Source: Pseudomonadota bacterium (GTDB lineage: Bacteria; Pseudomonadota; Gammaproteobacteria; Acidiferrobacterales; Sulfurifustaceae). From it: 19,076 nt of DNA. A program made the translations under genes and the position numbers. How positions within the stretch are numbered: position 1 is the first letter of the stretch; every line of letters begins with the position of its first letter. The stretch spans positions 2,006,484 to 2,025,559 of the forward strand of contig CP070641.1 of assembly GCA_020354085.1 (NCBI GenBank). The letters run 5' to 3'. The notes below the pieces were generated by a model that was given only the letters and a program-made list of their open reading frames with translations, made no database searches and had not been told where the DNA came from. This document shows, piece by piece, positions 7,988-15,620 of this stretch.

Positions 7988-10090
7988 CTAGAACTTGTAG
8001 CGCAGCGACAGACTAATGAAGTTCACGTTGTAGTGGGGGCTGGACTCGCCGAGACTCAGGACATTGGGAATGGTGCTCGGATTCACACCGTCGAGCTGCC
8101 AGTCTTGCGAGCGGTAACTCTCATACCAATACGCCGCCGCCAGTGACAGGGTGTTGCTGAAACGATAAGTGCCGGAGAGCTTCAGGCTGTTAAGTTGTGC
8201 TGTGATATCTGGAAAGCCCGCGCCGCCGCCCGTTATCGTAGTCTTGCCGCGCGACCGTGACGCCGCGTAGTCCGCGCCGAGGTCGAGCTTTCCGCCCAAG
8301 GTCTTGCGCTTCACCCCCACGCCGACGGTTCCGATCACGTCGTCGTTGGAGGCATACCAATCGGGTGGATTCACAAACGACGACGCACCCGCTTGTTGTG
8401 AATGGATCGTTTGATAGTTGGCGAAGGCGTGGAAGGTGGTGTTCTTGGTCAACAGCACGGATAGATCGCCGCTGAAGTTCCAATCCTCGCTATTCAGCAG
8501 TCCTACCGATGAGCTGGAGTAGTCATCGGCCGCATAGTCGATTCCGAAACCCAGCGTCATCCTTTCGCCCACGACCCCCGTGGTACGCAGTCCGATCGTA
8601 TCGCGCGTGCGATCGGCCATGTTGTATTTCCGCATGAGAGGATTCTCCGGCGGGCTGATTTCGGCGACGGGCTCATAATTATCGCCATCGCGTTTAGCGT
8701 GCGCTACCTTGAAGCTCAAGTCGCTGCTATCGGCCGCGCGTATCGTGTACTTCGCCCACAAGGTTCCCTCGGTGGTTTTATCAACCTCCTGGTACGTGCG
8801 CTCATACATGTCGTAGTCGACGCCGGCCGCGACCTTCTCGCGCGCCGCCAACCGATAGTCGGCGGCCAGTTTGACCAGGTTGCGCGTGAAACTGTACGGC
8901 AGATTGACGCGCGGCGTTGCCAGTACCGAGTCGGTCGACACCCAATTGAACGTATCCTGCGGCGTCTTGTTCTTGCGGTCGTTGTACGTATAGGCCGCAT
9001 CAAGGCGCAGTTTGTCGGTTACTGACGACACCAGCTTGAGATCGGCATTCACGGTATCGACACGCCCTTGCAACGAGTTGCGTGGCGGCGAGACGGCCGC
9101 AAAGTTCGGATTGACCGAGGGAGCGACGAAGGATTCGTCCTGCTCTGCGCGCCCAACCGCAAGCGTCGCCGTGCCTCGCGTCGCGTCGGTGAACTGATAG
9201 CCGGCGCTGGCGAGCAACTGATGAAACTGATTGTCCGGCGGCAGGGCGAGCTGACCGGCGTCAGCGCCAGTAAAGAGCGCGGTGAACGGGTTTTGCCAGG
9301 TTAGCGCGTCATTGCTATTTCGAAACGCCGAGTACTGGTAGGCGAATTTCACCTGTGTCTTGCGCCCGGCGTAGGACGCGGCGGCCTCGAGATCGTCGGT
9401 CGTGTAGTCGACGGGCGCCACGAATTGCGCGCCGCTGAACAAAAACGCACCGGCCATGCGCTTCGTGCCTTCGCGCGTTTCATGTTTGGCGTTGAGACCG
9501 TACTCCCAGTCGCGCACCGGCAGCGTCAGCCCCAGCCCGACGCGCTTGCGCGTGCTGTCGATGTTGACGTCCTGCAGACTCGACGACAGCGCAGTCATGC
9601 CGCCAGTGCTGCCCGCACGCACCCAACCGGGCGGCAATACCAGCGAATCACCACCTGTGCCGCCGAAAGGTGTGCGCGCCGAATCGGATATGTTGTGTGG
9701 CAGCTCGCTGTACTTCAGGAACAGCTTGTACGTGCCCTGCTTGCCGCCCTCCACTTCGATAGCGCGGTAGGGGAAACCGAGATCGGTGGCATACAAATCC
9801 CAGTAGGTCGCTTTCTCGGCGTCGTTGTAACGGGCCGTCGCGTTGCCGACCGCATAGCCGCCCTTCTCCAGGCCGGTGTACTCGCTGAACTTATAGGAAT
9901 CGTCGGAAACGTAGGCGGCCCCCAGCTCGAACTCCCCGCTCCAGCCCTTCGGAAACGCGCAGAACTTGCATACCCATTCGGAGGTATCCACCGCCGGCGG
10001 CGCGGCCGGGGCGGCTTGCTCTTGGGCACTCGCCACAGCCGCCGGCGCCGCCAAGGCAAACATCATGATCAAGCGTGGTGTGGTAGTCAT
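7988..10090 (-). CDS. mtrB: MtrB/PioB family outer-membrane beta-barrel of an electron conduit
   Basis: The 700-residue protein has a signal peptide (cleavage near ASAQ, residues 20-23), an N-terminal Cys pair C41/C44 in WVCKFCAFP, and then a long series of amphipathic strands with alternating aromatic residues ending in LRYKF, as expected for a barrel with a C-terminal aromatic. The CxxC near the mature N terminus is a known feature of MtrB proteins and there is no heme motif. In the family this barrel spans the outer membrane and sheathes the MtrA decaheme cytochrome so that electrons can cross. It begins seven bases after the MtrA-like stop, with AGGT as ribosome site overlapping the end of that gene. 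Being last in the mtrC-mtrA-mtrB order supports the call; the metal or electrode partner is unknown. Confidence 0.9.
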   Translation of the reverse strand: MTTTPRLIMMFALAAPAAVASAQEQAAPAAPPAVDTSEWVCKFCAFPKGWSGEFELGAAYVSDDSYKFSEYTGLEKGGYAVGNATARYNDAEKATYWDLYATDLGFPYRAIEVEGGKQGTYKLFLKYSELPHNISDSARTPFGGTGGDSLVLPPGWVRAGSTGGMTALSSSLQDVNIDSTRKRVGLGLTLPVRDWEYGLNAKHETREGTKRMAGAFLFSGAQFVAPVDYTTDDLEAAASYAGRKTQVKFAYQYSAFRNSNDALTWQNPFTALFTGADAGQLALPPDNQFHQLLASAGYQFTDATRGTATLAVGRAEQDESFVAPSVNPNFAAVSPPRNSLQGRVDTVNADLKLVSSVTDKLRLDAAYTYNDRKNKTPQDTFNWVSTDSVLATPRVNLPYSFTRNLVKLAADYRLAAREKVAAGVDYDMYERTYQEVDKTTEGTLWAKYTIRAADSSDLSFKVAHAKRDGDNYEPVAEISPPENPLMRKYNMADRTRDTIGLRTTGVVGERMTLGFGIDYAADDYSSSSVGLLNSEDWNFSGDLSVLLTKNTTFHAFANYQTIHSQQAGASSFVNPPDWYASNDDVIGTVGVGVKRKTLGGKLDLGADYAASRSRGKTTITGGGAGFPDITAQLNSLKLSGTYRFSNTLSLAAAYWYESYRSQDWQLDGVNPSTIPNVLSLGESSPHYNVNFISLSLRYKF

Positions 10091-10097
10091 CGGCCGA

Positions 10098-11072
10098 TTA
10101 CCTCATGAGCTTCACGCCGGACGGATGATTCGATCCGTGCACTTGCGAGTGGCAGTTAAGGCAGCTGCCCGCGAGCAAGAAACCCGATGGCGTGCCGCTC
10201 GGCAAACCGGCGCCCGTGTAGGCCACGCTCGGGTGACCGGCCTGCGAATGGCACTGCTGACAAAGCAGTGGCGCCCGCTTGGTGAGCAAGGCCGGATGAA
10301 TCGAGCCGTGCGGGACGTGGCACAATGAACAGTCTTCCGCCACTGGCGCATGTTCCCATAGGAACGGCCCGCGCTTCTCCGCGTGGCATTGGTAGCACGT
10401 CTGGTTAAGCGTGGGCTTGTTGAGCGAGCGCGTCGCGACCGACGCGTGGGTGTTGTGGCATTCACTGCACGGCAGAACCCCGAACCGCACCGGGTGCACC
10501 GACGGCTTGAGGAAGTCGGCGCGCTGTTTAAGGTGACAGGCGTAGCAAGTCTCCGGCTGGGCATTTTCCGTCAGCACCGGATCGCGCGGCGCATGCACGC
10601 GATGACAGCTGGCACAAGCGACATCATTGGTTTCGTGCGCGCTGCCCTTCCAGCCGATACGGCTGTCGCGGGTGTGGCAATCGAGGCAGATCTTGTTCTG
10701 CTGCGCACTCGGCGTCGCGGTCTTGGCGCCGAAATTCATAATCGGTGGGCGTTTCTCCCCCGGCCTGATCTTCTGCGAGTGATTGGCGCCCGGCCCGTGA
10801 CAGCCCTCGCATTGCAGTTTCGCGAATGGCGTGCGGCTGTCGGCGCGGCGGGCGTGTTTGGTCTTGAAGATCGAGAACACCGGATACTCGGAGTCCTCGT
10901 CATGACACTTGATGCAGGTATCCGCGCCCTTTTCCGTGTACTCCACCCCCTGCACCAGATGCGCGGAGGCAGCTGCTTCGCTCGTCGCCGCGTCCTGCGC
11001 GGGCGCTTCACTACCAACCGATAGCCCTACCATCAAGCACAGCGCGGTAAACAGCCGACGGCTAGTAATCAT
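10098..11072 (-). CDS. mtrA: Periplasmic decaheme cytochrome c, MtrA/DmsE/PioA family
   Basis: I chose ATG 11072 because AGGTGAG lies seven bases upstream; the in-frame GTG at 11084 falls inside that site. The 324-residue product has a signal peptide (ITSRRLFTALCLMVGLSVG) and ten CxxCH motifs: CIKCH, CEGCH, CLDCH, CASCH, CYACH, CSECH, CYQCH, CSLCH, CQQCH and CLNCH. The number, spacing and length match MtrA, DmsE and PioA, the decaheme wires that insert into an MtrB-type barrel and pass electrons between the periplasm and the outside. Extra histidines suitable as distal ligands are present. The MtrB-like barrel follows seven bases downstream. The 178-base leader separating it from the mtrC-like gene contains long inverted repeats, so its translation may be tuned separately. 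Confidence 0.94.
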   Translation of the reverse strand: MITSRRLFTALCLMVGLSVGSEAPAQDAATSEAAASAHLVQGVEYTEKGADTCIKCHDEDSEYPVFSIFKTKHARRADSRTPFAKLQCEGCHGPGANHSQKIRPGEKRPPIMNFGAKTATPSAQQNKICLDCHTRDSRIGWKGSAHETNDVACASCHRVHAPRDPVLTENAQPETCYACHLKQRADFLKPSVHPVRFGVLPCSECHNTHASVATRSLNKPTLNQTCYQCHAEKRGPFLWEHAPVAEDCSLCHVPHGSIHPALLTKRAPLLCQQCHSQAGHPSVAYTGAGLPSGTPSGFLLAGSCLNCHSQVHGSNHPSGVKLMR

Positions 11073-11113
11073 TGTTGTGCTCACCTACTGCATCGTTTTG
11101 GCGTCACTGGTCC

Positions 11114-11217
11114 GCCGACCGATCCTTCGTTGGCAGGTCTCGTTCGCCATCGCGGATCGGCCACAGGGTCTTCCCGTGCCGTGGCCGACGCCGACTTCCG
11201 TTGCACAATCGGTCGGC
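11114..11217 (-). other. Structured intercistronic segment: nested long inverted repeats
   Basis: Between the mtrC-like stop and the mtrA-like start, a perfect 10-bp inverted repeat (GCCGACCGAT at 11114-11123 and ATCGGTCGGC at 11208-11217) encloses a perfect 8-bp repeat (TCGGCCAC at 11157-11164 and GTGGCCGA at 11181-11188). The 16-base loop of the latter can form a further GGG/CCC stem with a TCTT loop (11166-11175). A third short stem, TGGC/GCCA (11131-11134 and 11146-11149), could complete a branched fold. No open frame or T-tract is present, so I see neither a gene nor an intrinsic terminator. It lies wholly in the transcribed leader of the mtrA-like gene. Its function is unknown. Confidence 0.6.
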
Positions 11218-11231
11218 GCCAGCTCATCGGC

Positions 11232-11250
11232 GGGGCTGGGGTGCAGCCCC
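11232..11250 (-). other. GC-rich hairpin abutting the mtrC-like stop codon
   Basis: Bases 11232-11250 form a 7-bp all-GC-but-one stem (GGGGCTG/CAGCCCC read on either strand) with a 5-base loop, starting immediately after the stop codon of the mtrC-like gene. No run of T follows on the minus strand, so a classic rho-independent terminator is not indicated. Partial termination, or protection of the upstream mRNA from 3' exonucleases, are the obvious possibilities. Confidence 0.55.
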
Positions 11251-13590
11251 TTACGGAATATCCTCTCCGAACTCTTCCGAATGCACGAAGTCGACACTGG
11301 CGATCTTGCCCGGTCCATGGCAGATCGCGCAGGTTTCGCCGGTAGCGGTGATGGCGCTCTGCAGCACGCCGAACTGCGCGCCATTGAGCGTCATGTGCGA
11401 CTGTGCCAAGGCGCTGTCATGGCACGCCGAGCACACCGCCGCCGTGGGCGAGATCACCAGGTCGTCCGACTGATCGGCCACGACGCCCGTGTTGATGGTG
11501 CTGCCCAGGATGCCGTTGAGCGTCGGCTGCTCCCACTTGCCGGTGAGTTGATACGCTCCGTCAAGATGGCAGGTGGTGCAGCGGCTCAACACGCCCGGGA
11601 AACGCAGGTGGCTGTAGTCGTGCGGCGTGCCGCCATATCCGTAAATCACCAGCCCCTTCTCGCGGAAGCCATGGGCGGTGGTGCCGTCGAAATTCGTCTT
11701 CGCAGCGGCATGAATACCATGGATCAGCCGCTTGAAGTCGATCGACTCCTCGGTCTTGCCGTCGATCCCGACACCCGACCGCCGAGCGATGTCGGTATTG
11801 CGCGGGTTGTGGCAGGTTACGCACAGTTGCGCGTCGTCACTGCGATTGTTGCCGTGCACACTCAGCAGATCGTGGCAGCGGTCGCAGTTGGTGATGATGT
11901 TGACCGCCACGCGCCGCGGCTTGGCCGGATTGTCGGTGATGCCAAAGGCGGCGGTGACGCCCTTCACCCTCGCCGACACCGTCAGTGCGCCTTGTGCATC
12001 AGGACCGGCCGGATGACCTTCCAGCGCCACGGTACCTGAACCTGTGGGCGCTGCCGCTGGCGGCACGCCGATCGGGAGCGCCACCGTCACGGTATAGGTT
12101 CCGTTGCCATTGTCGACATAGTTCGGCCCAAGCGCCGTCGACTTGAGATTGAAGCTATTGGCCCGGGCCGGGCGCGTTCCGCTACCGCCGTCATTGGTGT
12201 AGTCGCTGGTATTCCAGGCGGTGAGCAGATTGAAGCTGGCCGCGGACGCGGTGAACTCCGGATCGGACTTGATGTTGTACGCGTTCCCGTAGCCATGGTT
12301 CGTGGCGCCCGTCGGATCGGTCACCGAGAGCACCACTACCGCCGTAGCCGGATTTCCGCACTGCGGGTTGGAGCCCGGTGCCTGGCCGCAAACGGAGACG
12401 ATGTTGAACTGGAACTTGTCTCCCGCGAGATTCTCGAAGATACGATGAGTCTTGGCGGGCGAGCCAGCGACGTTGGTATCGACGTGGCAGGTCAGGCACT
12501 GCGCGTCAGTGACGATACCGCCGGGATGGCTATTTGGCGTCGTGCCCGGCGCCTCGTCAAACTTGGTTTGCTCATGACAAGAACCGCAGGCCGCGATGCT
12601 CGGCGCAGTGTTCCAGTTGGCGCCCTGCGGCGTGTCGCTATCAGCGCCGTCATGGCACTTGACGCAGTTGCGGATGTCCTGCGGCAGGTGCACGTCCTTG
12701 AAACTGTGAATGGTACCGCCGTAGCCGTAGATGGCGTAGTCACCGCCGCCGGTAACCACGCAGCCCGGGCGATTGCAACCGCCGACAGTCGGTAGATTCG
12801 CGCCGCGGTGAATCTTGTGGATCATGACCTTGAAGTCCACCGTGTTGCCGCTATCGGGGTCGCTCGAGCCGGGGTTGTGGCAGGTGACGCAATACTTGGT
12901 CTCGATGCGCGCGTCATGCGCTTCGATGCGGTCGTGGCATTCGTTACAGTTCGAGGTCTTGACGATCTCGCGCGAGAAGATGCCCGTCGTGGCGCCGTCG
13001 GAAGGGCGAAACGTGTATAGGGCATTCGCCGCCGGTAGCGCGCCGCGCGTCTGCACACCGACCCGATGAGTCAGCGTGGCGTCATAAGAAACGGCGATCG
13101 GACTCGTGACATTGGTGACGTCGGTCTTGAACGTGTAGCTGTAAGTGCCGTCCTTGTTGTCGACCAGCGTGCCTACGAACGCGCCCGTAGTGCCGCCTTC
13201 GCGCGTGGCCTGAATGGCGGTATTGCCGGCACCGGGAGTGCCGACAGCGCCGGTCGCGGTGGTGTTGATATAGCTCTGCCAGGCGCTCGGACCGCCGTTC
13301 GAGCCCGGTGTCAGCTTGGCGAAGGTGAAACGCAGATCGCCGAGCGTCAGCCCTGCGACCGGTGTGCCGTTTTGATTGGTTACGCTGAAGTTGACGACCG
13401 GTGGGCTCGCCACCGTTACGCCAGTGATGGTGAAGTTGAGCGCCGTTGCCTCGGACGGCGGCGGCAGTCCGGGTGCGCCGGGAGCCCCTTGTGCGCCGTC
13501 GTCGCCATTACAACCAGCAAGCGCAACTCCGATTACCGTGATCGTGGCGAGAAGATACTGCCACCGTGAAGTCTGTCCGCGTCCGCTCAT
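11251..13590 (-). CDS. mtrC: OmcA/MtrC family decaheme c-type cytochrome, surface lipoprotein
   Basis: ATG 13590 is preceded by AGGAGGG five bases upstream and gives a 779-residue protein with a lipobox (LAGC, lipid-modified C27). The frame stays open to 13740 but without a ribosome site. After the lipid anchor comes a short collagen-like GDDGAQGAPGAPG tether. Ten CxxCH motifs fall in two groups of five, at C215, C234, C309, C335, C365 and C569, C590, C671, C720, C754, each preceded by a beta-rich domain (about 50-205 and 390-555). This domain I/II, III/IV plan is that of MtrC/OmcA, which carry electrons from the MtrAB conduit to minerals, electrodes or flavins. Spare cysteine pairs C272/C277 and C401/C411 may form disulfides. 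Whether it is nearer MtrC or OmcA is not resolved. Confidence 0.93.
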   Translation of the reverse strand: MSGRGQTSRWQYLLATITVIGVALAGCNGDDGAQGAPGAPGLPPPSEATALNFTITGVTVASPPVVNFSVTNQNGTPVAGLTLGDLRFTFAKLTPGSNGGPSAWQSYINTTATGAVGTPGAGNTAIQATREGGTTGAFVGTLVDNKDGTYSYTFKTDVTNVTSPIAVSYDATLTHRVGVQTRGALPAANALYTFRPSDGATTGIFSREIVKTSNCNECHDRIEAHDARIETKYCVTCHNPGSSDPDSGNTVDFKVMIHKIHRGANLPTVGGCNRPGCVVTGGGDYAIYGYGGTIHSFKDVHLPQDIRNCVKCHDGADSDTPQGANWNTAPSIAACGSCHEQTKFDEAPGTTPNSHPGGIVTDAQCLTCHVDTNVAGSPAKTHRIFENLAGDKFQFNIVSVCGQAPGSNPQCGNPATAVVVLSVTDPTGATNHGYGNAYNIKSDPEFTASAASFNLLTAWNTSDYTNDGGSGTRPARANSFNLKSTALGPNYVDNGNGTYTVTVALPIGVPPAAAPTGSGTVALEGHPAGPDAQGALTVSARVKGVTAAFGITDNPAKPRRVAVNIITNCDRCHDLLSVHGNNRSDDAQLCVTCHNPRNTDIARRSGVGIDGKTEESIDFKRLIHGIHAAAKTNFDGTTAHGFREKGLVIYGYGGTPHDYSHLRFPGVLSRCTTCHLDGAYQLTGKWEQPTLNGILGSTINTGVVADQSDDLVISPTAAVCSACHDSALAQSHMTLNGAQFGVLQSAITATGETCAICHGPGKIASVDFVHSEEFGEDIP

Positions 13591-13661
13591 GGTACCCTCC
13601 TGCAGGATTCTGAGGTCGCTCCACATCCATTGTTGAAACGACGGGCCCCAATTTCCCGTGC

Positions 13662-13667
13662 ATGGTA
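13662..13667 (-). promoter_or_regulatory. Candidate -10 element for the mtrC-mtrA-mtrB transcript
   Basis: On the minus strand TACCAT (4 of 6 matches to TATAAT) lies at the distance expected for a promoter activated from the FNR-type palindrome centred at 13697.5; the start point would be near 13656, about 66 bases before the mtrC-like ATG. No conventional -35 is visible, as is usual for activator-dependent promoters. The match is weak. Confidence 0.35.
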
Positions 13668-13690
13668 ATCGTGTTACAACAGGGGCAACA

Positions 13691-13704
13691 TTGACATATG
13701 TCAA
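13691..13704. promoter_or_regulatory. FNR/FixK-type operator between divergent cytochrome operons
   Basis: TTGACATATGTCAA is a perfect 14-bp palindrome fitting the FNR/ANR/FixK consensus TTGAY-N4-RTCAA. It is the only such site I found in the window. Its centre is about 41 bp from the expected start points on both sides, so it could act as a class II activation site for the mtrC-like operon (minus) and the diheme cytochrome/CymA-like operon (plus). It implies control by oxygen, or by NO if the regulator is DNR-like. The exact family member is not determinable from the site alone. Confidence 0.75.
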
Positions 13705-13725
13705 ACACGCCCGGCGTCGGTGGGT

Positions 13726-13731
13726 TATAAA
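13726..13731 (+). promoter_or_regulatory. -10 element for the diheme cytochrome/CymA-like transcript
   Basis: TATAAA (5 of 6 matches) is followed by a likely start near 13738, placing the FNR-type palindrome at about -40.5. The palindrome contains TTGACA, but that is 29 bases from this -10, too far for a sigma-70 -35, which favours activator dependence. The resulting leader of about 135 bases contains no open frame and no recognised RNA element. Confidence 0.55.
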
Positions 13732-13873
13732 GTGCACCACATTCCATACCGCTAACGCTTATCAGATTTTACGATGTGAAAACAACGTTGCAGCTGCGTG
13801 ACGTCGCTTTGCAAACGATCAAGCGCTCACCGACGAAGACTTAATCGCCTGCCCCTTACTGGAGTGACTAGAC

Positions 13874-14509
13874 ATGACCATTACCCAACTGATCGGCAAG
13901 ACCACGGTGGTTCTCGCATGCGGTGCCGCGTTTGCGATGTTTGGCGCGTCCAGCGCCTCGGCCGCCGACATAGCCAAGATCGCGGCCGAATGCGACAGCT
14001 GCCATGGCAAGGACGGCGCCAGCACTGAATCCAGCGTGCCGACGATCGCCGGCATGTCCGCAACGTACCTCAGTGACAGCATGAAGATCTATAAGAAAAA
14101 AGAGCGCCCGTGTGTGGAGGCCAAACATCTGACCGGTGACAAGAAGGGCAAGAAGTCCGACATGTGCAAAGAAGCCGCTGATCTAAGTGACGCCGACGCC
14201 AAGGCGATCGCCAAATACTATGCGGGCAAGAAGTTCGTACGCGCCAAGCAGCCGTTCGACGCCGCCAAGGCCAAGCGCGGAAAGAGCGTGCACGATTCCG
14301 AGTGCATCAAGTGCCACGAAAAGGGCGGCAGCTCGCCGGATGATGACGCCGGTATCCTCGCCGGTCAATGGATGTCGTACATGCGGGACCAGTTCGTTGC
14401 CTATCGCAATGGCAAACGTCCGCAGGAAGAGAAGATGAAGGTCAAGATGGACAAGCTCAGCAAGGACGACGAAGAGGCGTTGCTGCATTTCTACGCCAGC
14501 CAACAGTAG
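13874..14509 (+). CDS. Periplasmic diheme cytochrome c (c4-like)
   Basis: The 211-residue protein has a signal peptide cleaved near ASA-AD (residue 30) and two class I cytochrome domains with heme motifs CDSCH (C40-H44) and CIKCH (C144-H148). The second domain has the GILAGQWMSYMRDQF segment characteristic of c4-type modules. Methionines late in each domain (around M97 and M188/M192) are candidate axial ligands. C80 and C98 may form a disulfide in the first domain. The sequence between is unusually rich in lysine, suggesting a positively charged docking face. A TGGAG ribosome site lies nine bases before the ATG. It is first in a two-gene operon with the CymA-like quinol dehydrogenase, so it is the natural electron shuttle between that protein and the MtrA-like cytochrome, by inference. 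Confidence 0.9.
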   Translation: MTITQLIGKTTVVLACGAAFAMFGASSASAADIAKIAAECDSCHGKDGASTESSVPTIAGMSATYLSDSMKIYKKKERPCVEAKHLTGDKKGKKSDMCKEAADLSDADAKAIAKYYAGKKFVRAKQPFDAAKAKRGKSVHDSECIKCHEKGGSSPDDDAGILAGQWMSYMRDQFVAYRNGKRPQEEKMKVKMDKLSKDDEEALLHFYASQQ

Positions 14510-14573
14510 TTCGTGGCGCACTGGCATCGCGGCGGCAGCTGCCATGCATCCAACCCGCAGCAGGAGTTAGGCC

Positions 14574-15221
14574 ATGCCCGAGACAAATAGCGAGAGATCG
14601 CAAGATTGGTGGCAGTCACTGTGGCGCAAACCCAAGGCGCGCTGGTGGCTCGGCATTCCGGCCGGTGGCTTTGTGATGTTCGCCGTCGGCATCATTTTCT
14701 GGGGCGGATTCAATACGGTCCTGGAAGCGTCGAACAGCGAGGCGTTCTGCATCTCCTGCCACGAGATGCGCAACACCGTCTACAAGGAATTGCAGAAGAC
14801 CATCCACTACACGAATCCGTCGGGCGTGCGCGCCACCTGCGCCGACTGCCACGTACCCAAGGAATGGATCTATAAGGTCCGGCGCAAAATTCGGGCAAGC
14901 TTCAACGAGCTGCCGGGCAAGATCTTGGGCACCATCGATACGCCGGAGAAATTCGAGGCCAAGCGCCTGAAGCTGGCGGAACACGTATGGGCGGAGATGA
15001 AGGCGACCGACTCGCGCGAGTGCCGCAACTGTCACGAGATGGTGTCGATGGACTTGGAAAATCAGGGCAAGAGCGCGCGCAAGAAGCACGATCCGGAACG
15101 GCTCAAGGATTCGCCCAAGACCTGCATCGATTGTCACAAGGGCATCGCACACGAAATGCCGAAGGGCTACGTCGAACCGGAAGAGAAGGACGCCAGCGCC
15201 GCGACCACGCGCGGCGGCTAA
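14574..15221 (+). CDS. cymA: Tetraheme NapC/NirT/CymA-type membrane-anchored quinol dehydrogenase
   Basis: The 215-residue protein has an N-terminal membrane anchor (about 25-47, with WWLGIPAGGFVMFAVGIIFWGG) and four heme motifs: CISCH (C59), CADCH (C89), CRNCH (C150) and CIDCH (C184). Length, heme count and the CHEMRNTVYKEL segment after heme 1 are typical of the NapC/NirT family, which oxidises quinol in the inner membrane and hands electrons to periplasmic cytochromes. The lysine-rich C-terminal tail is variable in this family. Its ribosome site AGGAG is seven bases upstream of ATG, and it follows the diheme cytochrome by 64 bases. No nap, nir, nrf or tor reductase gene is in the window, whereas mtrCAB-like genes are divergent to it, so a CymA role is favoured. 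The symbol is by context. Confidence 0.88.
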   Translation: MPETNSERSQDWWQSLWRKPKARWWLGIPAGGFVMFAVGIIFWGGFNTVLEASNSEAFCISCHEMRNTVYKELQKTIHYTNPSGVRATCADCHVPKEWIYKVRRKIRASFNELPGKILGTIDTPEKFEAKRLKLAEHVWAEMKATDSRECRNCHEMVSMDLENQGKSARKKHDPERLKDSPKTCIDCHKGIAHEMPKGYVEPEEKDASAATTRGG

Positions 15222-15248
15222 ATCGTTCTCTGCGGTGGCTTGTCGTGC

Positions 15249-15605
15249 TCAGCGCGCGATCAGGCGGCCGCGATACATGCTCATCTGGCAGGTGAATTCA
15301 TGCTCGCCGGCGGGCGGCGTGAGGGTTACCTCGGTGGTTTCGTTGAGCGCCAGATCGGCGGCGACGCCCAAATCGTCAAACAAGACCTTTTCGGCGCAGG
15401 GTGTCGCGTCTTGGCGCAGGAAGCGCAGCCGCACGGGGCGGCCGGCGGCGACCTCGATGCGCGCCGGCGCATAAACACCGTCCGCTACCATGATGTCGAT
15501 GACGTCGCCAGCCACGTGCTCAAGGCGCGGCGTCGATAGCCAAAACCACCAGACGATGAAGCCGATGGCGAGCAGGCCGGTTAGGTTGGTAAGAATCAGG
15601 TCCAT
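15249..15605 (-). CDS. Membrane-anchored cupredoxin-like protein
   Basis: The 118-residue protein has one N-terminal TM helix (about 5-24) and then a compact cupredoxin fold (Cupredoxin_1 type): MVADGVYAPARIEVAAGRPVRL, TPCAEKVLFDDLGV and FTCQMSMYRGRLIAR. Candidate copper ligands are C70, H102, C106, M108 and M110, with the FTCxMxMYRG ending being characteristic of small cupredoxins encoded next to copper ATPases. It lies 15 bases downstream of the copA-like gene on the same strand, so co-expression and a role in periplasmic copper binding or transfer are likely. It converges with the CymA-like gene, 27 bases apart, and no terminator is evident in that gap. Electron transfer rather than copper handling cannot be excluded. 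Confidence 0.85.
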   Translation of the reverse strand: MDLILTNLTGLLAIGFIVWWFWLSTPRLEHVAGDVIDIMVADGVYAPARIEVAAGRPVRLRFLRQDATPCAEKVLFDDLGVAADLALNETTEVTLTPPAGEHEFTCQMSMYRGRLIAR

Positions 15606-15620
15606 GCACTGAAGGCTGTG

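Noticed and set aside
10909..12039. Plus-strand open frame (376 codons) spanning the mtrA/mtrC junction
   Set aside because: It runs antisense through two decaheme genes and the structured gap, with no recognisable domain.
13691..13696. TTGACA as a -35 hexamer for the diheme cytochrome promoter
   Set aside because: It is 29 bases from the TATAAA -10, too far for sigma-70 contact. It is better explained as half of the palindromic operator.
13591..13740. 50-codon N-terminal extension of the mtrC-like protein
   Set aside because: It would cover the FNR-type site and candidate -10, lacks a ribosome site, and would bury the lipoprotein signal peptide that starts at 13590.
14574..15221. Assignment of the tetraheme protein as NapC, NirT or NrfH for nitrogen oxide respiration
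   Set aside because: No nitrate, nitrite or TMAO reductase gene is in the window, whereas Mtr-type genes are divergent to it. It cannot be fully excluded from sequence alone.
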